The position numbers were made by a program, and so were the translations under genes. This document shows, in pieces, positions 53,749 through 61,893 of a DNA stretch of 64,000 nt (position 1 is the first letter of the stretch; each line of letters begins with the position of its first letter). Source of the DNA: Kribbella pratensis (GTDB lineage Bacteria; Actinomycetota; Actinomycetes; Propionibacteriales; Kribbellaceae); contig NZ_SODP01000001.1 in assembly GCF_004365355.1 (NCBI RefSeq), positions 2,611,473 to 2,675,472 of the forward strand, read 5' to 3'. The notes below the pieces were generated by a model that was given only the letters and a program-made list of their open reading frames with translations, had not been told where the DNA came from and ran no database searches.

Positions 53749-55268
53749 GCCGCTCCGTCCTTCGGGGCCGCGAACTTCAGGGCGAATTCGATCAGCAGCT
53801 TGGTGCCGAAGCCGGTGGCGCCCTTGTTCCGCCACGTCCGCGGCGCGGGGGCCTGCGCCGTACCGGCAATGTCGAGGTGAGCCCAGGGTTTGCCGTCGAC
53901 GAACTCCTCGAGGAACAGGCCGGCGGTGATCGAGCCGGCGTTGATCCCGCCCATGTTCGTCAGGTCGGCGATCGTCGAGTCGAGCTGAGATCGGTACGAC
54001 CGGTGCAGCGGCAACTCCCACACCGGCTCGTCCACCGCGTCACCGGCGTGCCGTAGTTGCTCGACAACAGCGGAGTTGTTGCCCATCACGCCCGCGACCT
54101 CGATGCCGAACGTCCGCAGGCACGCGCCGGTCAACGTCGCGATGTCGACGATCGCGTCGACGGGCTCCTCGGTCGCCAGCGCCAGCGCGTCGGCCATGAC
54201 GAGACGACCTTCCGCATCGGTGTTGAGCACCTCGACCGTGGTGCCGTTGCGCATCGTCAGCACGTCGCCGAGCTTCATCGCCGACCCGGACGGCATGTTG
54301 TCGGTACACATCAGGTAGCCGGTCACGGCCGCCGTACACCCCAGGTCGCGCAGTGCCGTCATCGAGGCGAGGACGGCGGCCGCGCCCGTCATGTCGTTCT
54401 TCATCTGGGCGTGCGACTCGTCGCTCGGCTTCAGGCTGATGCCGCCCGAGTCGTACATGACTCCCTTGCCGACCAAGGCGATCCGGCCGGTCGGATCGGC
54501 TGGTTGGTACCGCAACCGGACCATGCGGGGCGGCTCGACGCTGCCCCGGTTGACACCGAGGAGTCCGCCGCATCCCATCGCGATCAACTGGTCCTTGTCG
54601 AAGACCTCGACCTCCAGCCCCGAAGCCCCGCCCACCTCGACCGCAACCTCGGCCATCCGTACGGCGGACAGCGTCGTCGCCGGGCAGTTCGCCAGGTCGC
54701 GGCCGAGAGCGCACGCGGCCGCGACGATCCGGCCGCGCTCGACGCCGGACTCGGCCGCTGCGGTGTCGTCGTCGGAGGCAACGATCAGCAGCGATTCCAG
54801 CGTGGGTTGCTCGGCGTCGCGGCCGACGAAGTACCGCCAGCGGGCCAGCAGCACGCCTTCGGTCACAGCCTGCGCGAAGTCGGCGACCGAGACCCCGAAG
54901 TCCGCCTGGTCCCCGGTGGCGACCTCGATCGCGAGCTTGCGGTGCCACGGAACGGCGCGCGCGAACTCGGCGGCCAGATCACGGACGACGGTCGGGTCGG
55001 TCTCGCCGCGCTCGCCGATCCCGACCGCGACCCGGACGGGCCCGTCTGCACGCGGCAGAACCAGCGTCTGACCGCGCTTGCCGGTGAAGCCGGCCGACTC
55101 GAGACCGGCCAGGTCGGTCCCCAGCTCTTCCGGGGGTTCGACGCCGGCAGCCACGGGCACGGCGAGCGCGTCCGCCTCGTCCGTGGCCTGCTTGAGCGAA
55201 ACGACAGCGACCCGCACCTGGTACCGGGTCGAAGGAATCGGATCGAAGTCGCGTGGGGTCGTGTTCAC
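53745..55268 (-). CDS. pepA: Leucyl aminopeptidase (M17 family)
   Basis: A 507-residue M17 aminopeptidase. The C-terminal catalytic domain has VGKGVMYDSGGISLKP and KNDMTGAAAVLASM for the two metals, and EVLNTDAEGRLVMADAL with the bicarbonate/Arg site. ITAGLFLEEFVDGKPWAHLDIAGTA is near the end. The N-terminal domain is shorter than usual. It removes N-terminal residues from peptides. It is the first gene of the transporter/glutaminase unit. The start codon at 55268 (an ATG) has GAGGAGG upstream. Confidence 0.95.
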   Translation of the reverse strand: MNTTPRDFDPIPSTRYQVRVAVVSLKQATDEADALAVPVAAGVEPPEELGTDLAGLESAGFTGKRGQTLVLPRADGPVRVAVGIGERGETDPTVVRDLAAEFARAVPWHRKLAIEVATGDQADFGVSVADFAQAVTEGVLLARWRYFVGRDAEQPTLESLLIVASDDDTAAAESGVERGRIVAAACALGRDLANCPATTLSAVRMAEVAVEVGGASGLEVEVFDKDQLIAMGCGGLLGVNRGSVEPPRMVRLRYQPADPTGRIALVGKGVMYDSGGISLKPSDESHAQMKNDMTGAAAVLASMTALRDLGCTAAVTGYLMCTDNMPSGSAMKLGDVLTMRNGTTVEVLNTDAEGRLVMADALALATEEPVDAIVDIATLTGACLRTFGIEVAGVMGNNSAVVEQLRHAGDAVDEPVWELPLHRSYRSQLDSTIADLTNMGGINAGSITAGLFLEEFVDGKPWAHLDIAGTAQAPAPRTWRNKGATGFGTKLLIEFALKFAAPKDGAA

Positions 55269-55302
55269 GAAACCCTCCTCAGTACCTCGGTGCGGACCGG
55301 GA

Positions 55303-55785
55303 TCAGCTCTGCAGGGCCTCGATGAGCTCTTCCTCGCGTTCCTTGGTCAGGTTCGTCTGGATAACCGTCGGGTTGAACGGCTTCAGCGCGTCGACGACGC
55401 GATCGACGGTCGCCGACTTGGCCAGCAGGAACACCGCGGCGTGGCCGTCCTGCAACTCCTGCCCGACGTGCTTGATCAGGTCGTCGTTGATGCCGACATC
55501 GGTGAGCTTGCCGGCCACCGCTCCGGACGCCGCGCCGACGGCGAAGCCGGCGAGCGGGTTGAGGAAGATCAGGCCGATCAGCGTTCCCCACAGTGCACCG
55601 CTCGCGGCGCCGGCCCCGGTCAGGTTGATGGACTGCTGGATGCGGACCTTGCCCTTGGCGTCCTTGTAGGCGTACGCCGCGTCCTCACGCTGCAGCAGCT
55701 GCTGCTTGGCAAGATCATCGGTCAGTGCGATGACGCGTTCGGCGTCCTCACGACTGTCCAGACCGAGAACCACCAGATGGGTCAT
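55303..55785 (-). CDS. DUF1269 family membrane protein
   Basis: A 160-residue protein with a cytosolic N-terminal half (VVLGLDSREDAERVIALTDDLAKQQLLQREDAAYAYKDAKGKV). A small glycine-zipper membrane pair follows (ASGALWGTLIGLIFLNPLAGFAVGAASGAVAG), then a C-terminal domain ending EELIEALQS. This is the DUF1269 family, often stress-linked and of unknown role. GAGGAG lies before the ATG. It is 34 bases upstream of pepA on the same strand. Confidence 0.88.
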   Translation of the reverse strand: MTHLVVLGLDSREDAERVIALTDDLAKQQLLQREDAAYAYKDAKGKVRIQQSINLTGAGAASGALWGTLIGLIFLNPLAGFAVGAASGAVAGKLTDVGINDDLIKHVGQELQDGHAAVFLLAKSATVDRVVDALKPFNPTVIQTNLTKEREEELIEALQS

Positions 55786-55870
55786 GCGAACTCCTCGATG
55801 GCAGGCGCGTCCCTGTGCCGCGCTGGACGCCTCATCCCATCAAACCGGGTCCGTCGCCGGCCTCCTCCGA

Positions 55871-56848
55871 TTAGGGTGAACCCGCGTCCTCGTGCCGCGC
55901 GAGGAACGCGGACAACGGACCGGGCAGCTCGGCGGGACGGTCGCCCCAGTCGTAGACGACCGTGGTGCCCGCGATCAGGTCGTGCAGCGCCCGGTGCTCG
56001 CGCTGGAACACGATCGACACGAAACCCAGTCCGAACAGTACGACGCTGAGCGGGAAGCCGACGACCCACCTCAGGGCCTGTCCGGGGTGGATCGGGCCGC
56101 CGTCGGAGCGCACGACCCGGAGGCCGATGGTGCCCTGCCCCGGTGTGCGGCCCGCGACCGCCAGGAACCCGAAGGCGTAGGAGAACGCGAAGACCGCCAG
56201 CGCGATCGTTGCCGGGAGGGCATGTCGTACTTCAACGCCCCAGAATGAGGTGGTCAGCAGGTTCACGCCGGCCAGGCCGATCGTGAAGGTCGTCGCGATG
56301 ATCAGGACGTCGAGTGCGGTGGCAGTCGCCCTGGTCACGATGCCGGCGTATTCACCCGTGACGGTTCGGGACCGGGGCGCGGGTTCCCGGCGGAGCAGAC
56401 GGGTGATGCCGCGGTTGAGGATGGCGTCGAGGCCGGCGAGTTGTCGACGCATCACGTCGAGGAGCGAGCCTGCCAGGCGGGTCTGGCTCTCGACCACGAT
56501 CTGAGGCAGACCGGACCGCCGGGCCAGACGCTCGATATCGACGCGTTCGAGCAGGCGCTCGACATCGACACGGTCGATCAGGCGATCGACGTCGATGCGA
56601 TCCAGGAGAAGGTTGAGGTCGACATGTTCCAGCAGGAGGTTGAGGTCGACGCGCTCCAAGAGCTGGTTCAGGTCGACGCGGGCCAGGGCGCGATTGAGGT
56701 CTACGCGGTCGACCAGGGCGTCCACGTCGACATGGGACAGCACCAGGTCCGGTTGGACGGTTTCGACGACCCGCTCGGTGACCTTGCCGGCCAGCCGTCC
56801 CAGAACCCCGCCGGGACGGGAACTCACCCGCTCCAGGTGATCCACCAC
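55871..56848 (-). CDS. RDD family membrane protein with eight nine-residue repeats
   Basis: A 325-residue protein. The N-terminal part (residues 1-39) is basic, and residues 40-111 are eight tandem copies of a nonapeptide close to VDLNxLLxR. A helix (RLAGSLLDVMRRQLAGLDAIL) and the RDD domain follow (RTVTGEYAGIVTRATATALDVLIIA, then AGRTPGQGTIGLRVV and QREHRALHDLIAGTTVVYD), giving about four helices in the membrane. RDD proteins have been linked to osmotic or ion stress. The GTG at 56848 shares its first base with the TAG of the MalT-type regulator (TAGTG), so it is translated together with a transcription factor. The repeat region could bind a partner. Confidence 0.82.
   Translation of the reverse strand: MVDHLERVSSRPGGVLGRLAGKVTERVVETVQPDLVLSHVDVDALVDRVDLNRALARVDLNQLLERVDLNLLLEHVDLNLLLDRIDVDRLIDRVDVERLLERVDIERLARRSGLPQIVVESQTRLAGSLLDVMRRQLAGLDAILNRGITRLLRREPAPRSRTVTGEYAGIVTRATATALDVLIIATTFTIGLAGVNLLTTSFWGVEVRHALPATIALAVFAFSYAFGFLAVAGRTPGQGTIGLRVVRSDGGPIHPGQALRWVVGFPLSVVLFGLGFVSIVFQREHRALHDLIAGTTVVYDWGDRPAELPGPLSAFLARHEDAGSP
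56516..56731 (-). repeat. Eight tandem 27-bp units coding for VDLNxLLxR
   Basis: Eight units of nine codons within the RDD gene encode VDVDALVDR, VDLNRALAR, VDLNQLLER, VDLNLLLEH, VDLNLLLDR, IDVDRLIDR, VDVERLLER and VDIERLARR. Synonymous drift between units shows that the repeat is kept at protein level, not as recent DNA duplication. Confidence 0.88.
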
Positions 56849-59469
56849 TACAGCAGCCCGACGGCACGGGCGGTCCGCAGGGCGGCGGATCGCTTGTCCA
56901 CACCGAGCTTGCGGTAGAGCGAAATCAGATGGGTCTTGACCGTGTTCTCGGTGATGAACAGGGCCTGCGCGACCTCGGCGTACGAGCTGCCGAGCGCGAG
57001 CTGGTCGAGCACCTCGGCCTCCCGGGCCGTCAGCCGGATCCGGGCGCCGTTCACGACGGCGTCGAGCCGCCGCGGCGGCGGGGCGTTCGCGTCCGGCCTG
57101 GTCCGTGCGAGTGGCGTCATCCCGCCGGCCTGGCTCCATCCGGCCTGGTAGTCGGACAACTTCTCGAGCGCGGCGGCCGCGAACGGGTGCGGGTTCGGAC
57201 CGGTGACATGTCTGCGCAGGCGGTCCAGGAAGGCGGGTTCGTCGCCGGCCGAGGTCAGCACGTGGAGCATGCGTTGCGGCGTGACGCGATTCAGGGTGTC
57301 GACCAGTGCGGCCTCGGCGGCCGGCTCGTCGCCGGTCCGGTCCAGCAGGACGGTCCGGAACGAGGCGGCGGCCGAGGCCAGCGGTGGATAGATGTCGGGG
57401 TGTTCGAGGCCGGCGTCGAGCAGCTTCAATGCTGTCGGGGCGTCCTCCTGGACCAACGAGGTCATGGCCCGGATGAGCTCGGCCTCGGTTGCGTTGCCGG
57501 TGCGCTCGAGCACCGTGAGCTGTGCGTCGACCGTGGTCTTGTCGCCGAGCAACGTCGCCAGCCAGGACCGCAGCAACGCCAGATCCCGCGAGAGGTACGT
57601 CGGCAACGGGCCCGCGGCCACCGGGTCATTGGTGACCTCGGTCAGGGCCTCCCCCAGACGACCTCGCTCGACGAGCAGGACCGCACGCAACATCGCCCGC
57701 AGACCGGCGACCACCGTGTCGGATCCGGCCACGTCGGCGGCCGCGACCTGTTGAAGGTAAGCGCACGCGGTGTCCACCTCCAGCTCGCTGAGCGCAGCGA
57801 ATCCCAGCACGACTTGCGCTCGTACGGCGTACTCCGGGGGAAGGCCGCGCTCTCCCCCGACGTCGATAGCGGCCTGGGCCGATTGGGCCGCGCTCCGGAC
57901 CTGGCCGCGCACATGCTGAACGACCGCCCGGTGGGCAAGGCCACCTGCGATGAGCTGGCGTTGGCCCGCCATCCGCGCAGTCACGAGGGCCTCGTCCAGA
58001 TGGCTGAGCGCTGCGTCCAGCTCGTCGGCCCAGGTCTCCGCCGCCGCGAGCTCGATCAGCAACCAGGCCAGCCGCTCGGGACCGAGTACGGCGCGCGTCA
58101 GCAGCGACCTGGCCCGTTCGATCGCGACGTGTACGTCATGCCAGCCGTAGCGCGACTCCCACAACCGCAGCAGTACTGCGTCCGCCTCCACCTCCGGGGT
58201 CGATTCAGTCGCCGGCTCGTCAGCCAATGCGGCATCTTGGACGGCGCCGGCCACATCTCCAGTGACTCGGCGCAACAGTCCCCGGACGCCGAAGAGGTGT
58301 CGATGCTGGTCGACGTAGCCGGCCGGGAGCGAGTCGAAGGCGGCCTCGACGAGGTCGGCCTCGCCCGCAGCGAGCAGTGCCGGCCCGTGACCGAGCAGGA
58401 TCCGCTCGACCAACTCGACGTCGTCGGCGTCCAGCGCGCTGCGGAGTGCGGCCTCGCTGTCGCCGTGACTCTCGTAGTACAAGGCCGAACGGTGGTGCGC
58501 GGTGACGACCAACTGCCGGTCCGCGGCATTCGTCGCGATCCGCCGGCGAAGCAGCTCGACCAGGAGCGGGTGGTAGCGGTACAGCGGGTTGCTCCCGCGG
58601 TCATTGGCAGCCTCATCGGCGTACGCCGTGACCAGGAGACCGCTGCCCGCGAGATCCTCGAGCATCGAGCCGGCCTCGCTGTCGCCGCTCAGTACGGCGG
58701 CCAACTGCCCTGTCAGGGAGGTGGCCGCGAAGGTGCTGAGGAGCATCGCCAGCACCCGTTCGTCGAGCGTGTTCAGCGTCTCGCCGAGCAACAGGTCGAG
58801 CACCGGCCGCTGGTTGGCGAGCGGCCACACGACATCGCCGGACGCCTGCAGCGTTCGAGCGGCGAGTACGAGCGCCGCGGCCCAGCCGGCTGTCTTCTCC
58901 TGGACCAGCGAGATGTCGTCCGCGGTCGCGTGTTCGGCGTGCGCCTGCACGAGCTCGGTCGCCTCGGCGTCGTTGAACCGCAGGTCCCGCGAGCGCAAGG
59001 TCAGCGCCATCCCCCGGACCTCGAGCTCCGAGACCGGCAGCGGCAGGTCGTACCGGGTGGCGAGCAACAGCCGGAGTGCGTGCGGTGCCTCCTGCAGAAC
59101 GCGGGCCAAGGCGGTGACGGTTGAAGCAGGCAACAAGTGGGCGTCGTCGACGACGATCGGGTCCAGCATCGGGGAGCCCTCGGCGGCGTCCACCCGCTCG
59201 AGGAATCCCTGCAGCGAGCCGGGAGTCTGCCCGGGCACCCACACCACCGGCTCCCCGGCTCGTCGCCGGCGCGTCACCCAGTCCGACAGCAGAACCGTCT
59301 TACCGGTGCCGGCCGGTGCGATCACCATGGTCAGCGGCGAAGCGACGCCCAGATCAAGCGCTGAATGCAGCCGCTCGCGCGTCACAAGTGTGAGGGGCGG
59401 TCGCGGCGTCTTGCCGTCGGCCGACCTCCGGAATGCGTCGCGCTCCCGATCGAGCCCTGGGCTCGTCAC
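56848..59469 (-). CDS. MalT-type LuxR (LAL) transcriptional regulator
   Basis: An 873-residue regulator. The ATPase domain has Walker A MVIAPAGTGKTVLLSDW and a Walker B-like DPIVVDDAHLL; WAAALVLAARTLQASGD belongs to the MalT-like sensor region. A long TPR helical section follows, and the HTH is LTAREAEVLDQLALGSSYAEVAQALFITENTVKTHLISLYRKLGVD. It is nearer to MalT than the other two LAL proteins. GTG at 59469 has GGAGGGG 8 nt upstream. A GTG at 59523 has an AGGAG that touches the codon and is less likely. Its TAG overlaps the RDD gene GTG, so the partner protein is made with it and may be its input or target. Confidence 0.9.
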   Translation of the reverse strand: MTSPGLDRERDAFRRSADGKTPRPPLTLVTRERLHSALDLGVASPLTMVIAPAGTGKTVLLSDWVTRRRRAGEPVVWVPGQTPGSLQGFLERVDAAEGSPMLDPIVVDDAHLLPASTVTALARVLQEAPHALRLLLATRYDLPLPVSELEVRGMALTLRSRDLRFNDAEATELVQAHAEHATADDISLVQEKTAGWAAALVLAARTLQASGDVVWPLANQRPVLDLLLGETLNTLDERVLAMLLSTFAATSLTGQLAAVLSGDSEAGSMLEDLAGSGLLVTAYADEAANDRGSNPLYRYHPLLVELLRRRIATNAADRQLVVTAHHRSALYYESHGDSEAALRSALDADDVELVERILLGHGPALLAAGEADLVEAAFDSLPAGYVDQHRHLFGVRGLLRRVTGDVAGAVQDAALADEPATESTPEVEADAVLLRLWESRYGWHDVHVAIERARSLLTRAVLGPERLAWLLIELAAAETWADELDAALSHLDEALVTARMAGQRQLIAGGLAHRAVVQHVRGQVRSAAQSAQAAIDVGGERGLPPEYAVRAQVVLGFAALSELEVDTACAYLQQVAAADVAGSDTVVAGLRAMLRAVLLVERGRLGEALTEVTNDPVAAGPLPTYLSRDLALLRSWLATLLGDKTTVDAQLTVLERTGNATEAELIRAMTSLVQEDAPTALKLLDAGLEHPDIYPPLASAAASFRTVLLDRTGDEPAAEAALVDTLNRVTPQRMLHVLTSAGDEPAFLDRLRRHVTGPNPHPFAAAALEKLSDYQAGWSQAGGMTPLARTRPDANAPPPRRLDAVVNGARIRLTAREAEVLDQLALGSSYAEVAQALFITENTVKTHLISLYRKLGVDKRSAALRTARAVGLL

Positions 59470-59632
59470 GCGCGTCACCCCTCCCCTGGGCGGGCGTGCT
59501 ATGTCCGAATCCTTGGTCCCCACTCCTCGTACGTACTTCGGAAATCGAGACTAACGGGTTCGGGTCGATTGCGGCAGGGGTTGAGCGTGACGGACCGCAG
59601 CCGGGCGTGGCGGACAGCAGCAGGTTCCGCGG

Positions 59633-60475
59633 TCAGTCGCGGCGGCGGACCCGGGGCACCTTCGCCCCGATCCAGACCGCGACCACGACGAGCAGACCGA
59701 TACCGACCAACCAGCCCCACAGGCCCTCGGAGACCGGTCCGAGCCGGCCGAGGCCGAATCCGCCCGGGTCGTCGGTGTGCTGCAGGGCGACGACGTAGGC
59801 GATGATCGCGCGCTTGTCGTCGGGGAGCAGGACGCTGTCGGAGAAGACCGGCATCTGTTGCGGTCCGGTGAGCATCGCCTGGTAGATGTTGCGCGGCGAC
59901 GTGCCCTTCAGCGACGGCGCGTAGCGGCCGTTCGGGAGGGCTCCGCCGCGGCCGGAGAAGTTGTGGCACGCGGTGCAGTTGGTCCGGAACAGTTCGCCGC
60001 CGCGGACGATCTCCGCCTGCGTCACCTTGCTCACGTCGTACTCGTCGGGCGACGGGATCGCAGGCCCGGGGGCGAGCGAGGCGACGTACGCGGCCAGCTG
60101 GGCGATCTCTTCCTGGGTGTAGACCGGCGGCTTCTGCGGGATCTGTGCGTTGGTCTGGGCGGCCGGCATCCGTCCGGTGCTGACCTGGAAGTCGACCGCG
60201 GCCGCGCCGACGCCGATGAGCGAAGGGCCGGCGACCCGGCCCTCACCGTTCGTGCCGCCCTCGGCGTGCAGGCCGTGGCAGCTCGAGCAGCCGACCGCGA
60301 ACAGCCGCCGGCCCGCCTCGATCTGGTCGGACTGGGGACCGTCCGCACCCGTCGCGCTGCGCGGCACCAGCACGGTGTAGGCGAGACCTACCGTGACCAG
60401 CGCAGCGCCGATCACCAGTGTCTTCGCAAACCTCCGTCGACGCACCGGACCAGCAGACCCTGGTAGCACGCGCAT
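59633..60475 (-). CDS. qcrC: QcrC-like dihaem cytochrome c subunit (actinobacterial bc1)
   Basis: A 280-residue protein with an N-terminal transmembrane helix (LVIGAALVTVGLAYTVLV). Two haem sites follow, Cys63-Cys66-His67 (VGCSSCHG) and Cys167-Cys170-His171 (NCTACHN), and a C-terminal anchor helix at about residues 247-268 (GWLVGIGLLVVVAVWIGAKV). Methionine ligands are probably in GRMPAAQ and QMPVFSD. This is the dihaem QcrC of the actinobacterial cytochrome bc1-aa3 chain. The qcrA and qcrB genes that normally follow are absent here, so this is a stand-alone copy. GGGGGATCACA precedes the ATG at 60475. Confidence 0.9.
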   Translation of the reverse strand: MRVLPGSAGPVRRRRFAKTLVIGAALVTVGLAYTVLVPRSATGADGPQSDQIEAGRRLFAVGCSSCHGLHAEGGTNGEGRVAGPSLIGVGAAAVDFQVSTGRMPAAQTNAQIPQKPPVYTQEEIAQLAAYVASLAPGPAIPSPDEYDVSKVTQAEIVRGGELFRTNCTACHNFSGRGGALPNGRYAPSLKGTSPRNIYQAMLTGPQQMPVFSDSVLLPDDKRAIIAYVVALQHTDDPGGFGLGRLGPVSEGLWGWLVGIGLLVVVAVWIGAKVPRVRRRD

Positions 60476-60501
60476 TGTGATCCCCCGATTCGGGTGAGCT
60501 T

Positions 60502-61002
60502 TCAGCGAGAGTCGCGCTTCGCCTGCCGGCGGGCACCCATGGCCCGCGTCGAGGCGTCCTTCTTCAGTCCGCCGGTGGTCTTCTTCACCGTCCGCGGCCT
60601 GCTGACCACTTCGGACGTGGACCCGTCGGTCGCACGCATGGCAGGTGCCGCCGCCTTCGCGGCCCGCGCCGCCTCGAGTCGCTCACTGCGCAGCTGCATC
60701 GACGCGCGGTTCGCGACCACGGCGACTTCACGGCTGACTTTCGCCAGCACCGATTCGAACAGCTCGGCCTTGTCGCGGTCCCGCTGGTTGCGCGGGTACG
60801 ACATCCCGCGGCCGCCGACGTCGGCCACGGCCGCACTCGCCGCCCGCCGGTAGTTCTTCACGTACTTCGTCCGCGCGCGCCGGATCCGCTGATGCAGGTC
60901 CAGCAACTCGTCTTCGTCCAGGCCCTTCAACGCGTCCCGCTCGGTCTCCGCGACCAGCAGACGCTCGGCCTCCGTCAACGAGTTCAGCAAGCCTTGGTTC
61001 AT
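60502..61002 (-). CDS. Conserved actinobacterial protein of unknown function, basic C-terminus
   Basis: A 166-residue protein. The N-terminal helical part (LLNSLTEAERLLVAETERDALKGLDEDELLDLHQRIRRARTKYVKNYRR) resembles a coiled coil. The C-terminal half is Lys/Arg/Ala-rich (VVSRPRTVKKTTGGLKKDASTRAMGARRQAKRDSR). A nucleic-acid-binding or ribosome-linked role is possible but not shown. AAGGAGG lies 5 nt before the ATG at 61002. I know it as a conserved actinobacterial unknown; no family name can be given. Confidence 0.78.
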   Translation of the reverse strand: MNQGLLNSLTEAERLLVAETERDALKGLDEDELLDLHQRIRRARTKYVKNYRRAASAAVADVGGRGMSYPRNQRDRDKAELFESVLAKVSREVAVVANRASMQLRSERLEAARAAKAAAPAMRATDGSTSEVVSRPRTVKKTTGGLKKDASTRAMGARRQAKRDSR

Positions 61003-61040
61003 CGGAACCTCCTTAGCTGCCCTTCGCAGACTACGGACAT

Positions 61041-61048
61041 TTGTACAA
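61041..61048. promoter_or_regulatory. Small palindrome in a divergent promoter
   Basis: TTGTACAA (61041-61048) is a perfect palindrome midway between the divergent starts at 61002 and 61084. It is short, so it is only a weak candidate for an operator. Confidence 0.25.
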
Positions 61049-61083
61049 GACCGACAAGCCGCCGAACGCGCATTGTCATCGAC

Positions 61084-61884
61084 ATGAGTGAGAACTCCGT
61101 CGAGCACTCGCAGGGAGTGCATGTGGTCCACAGCGGCTCGCAGCAAGCCGCTCCGCTGTTGCTGATCCACGGTTCCGGCGCTTCCGGCGCATGCTGGGCG
61201 CCGATGGTCCCAGCACTTGCCGAACGCCACCATGTCGTCACGATCGACCTGCCCGGGTTGGGCCATTCGGCGCCGGTCACGTCGTACGACATCCCTGCAC
61301 AGGCAGGGCGCGTGGCGGCGATGATCGACGCACTCGGCCTCGGGCCGCTGACCGTGGTCGGACATTCGAGCGGCGGGTACGTCGCTACCTCGCTCGCGGA
61401 GCAGCGGCCCGATCTGGTGACCTCGATGGTTCTGCTCAGCACCGGTCCCAGACTCGAGGCGCTCCTGCCGCAACCGGCGATCATTCGTGCGCTGTCCGGG
61501 CCGCCGCTCGGTCGGCTCACCTGGGCGCTGCGGTCGGACAAGCTCATCCGTAAGGGCATCAGTGCGACCTGCGCCGTCCACTTGGATATCCCGGACGAGT
61601 TGATCGCCGACCTTCGGGGTCTGCCGTACCGCGACTTCGTCGACGTACTGCGGTGCAACGGCGAATACATCAGCGAGCGCGGCGTCCCCGAGCGGCTCGC
61701 AGAGCTCGACCTACCGCTCCTCGTCGTCTTCGGGGCCGCCGATCCGCGCTGGGATCCGGCATCGGCGAACGATTACGCCGTCGTGCGGGACGCGCGGATC
61801 GAGATGCTGCCGGGGATCGGGCACGTGACTCCGCTCGAAGCGCCTGAGCTCACGGTGAAGCTCGTCCTGGAATTCACGGCCTAG
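61084..61884 (+). CDS. Alpha/beta hydrolase
   Basis: A 266-residue alpha/beta hydrolase: LLLIHGSGASGACWAPM, GLGHSAPVTSYDI, the nucleophile elbow VVGHSSGGYVA (Ser), the acid in VFGAADPRWDP, and His in PGIGHVTPLEAPE. The cap region is small. The substrate is unknown. No SD is seen, so the mRNA may be leaderless. Nine bases after its stop an AraC-type regulator starts, so the two are likely one operon. Confidence 0.88.
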   Translation: MSENSVEHSQGVHVVHSGSQQAAPLLLIHGSGASGACWAPMVPALAERHHVVTIDLPGLGHSAPVTSYDIPAQAGRVAAMIDALGLGPLTVVGHSSGGYVATSLAEQRPDLVTSMVLLSTGPRLEALLPQPAIIRALSGPPLGRLTWALRSDKLIRKGISATCAVHLDIPDELIADLRGLPYRDFVDVLRCNGEYISERGVPERLAELDLPLLVVFGAADPRWDPASANDYAVVRDARIEMLPGIGHVTPLEAPELTVKLVLEFTA

Positions 61885-61893
61885 CATCGATAC

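Noticed and set aside
51445..53880. 811-codon open frame antisense to the SLC13 and AbgT genes
   Set aside because: Crosses two real genes on the other strand, product is Arg/Asp/His-rich; shadow.
56929..59124. 731-codon open frame antisense to the MalT-type regulator
   Set aside because: No domains; the regulator frame has Walker and HTH motifs.
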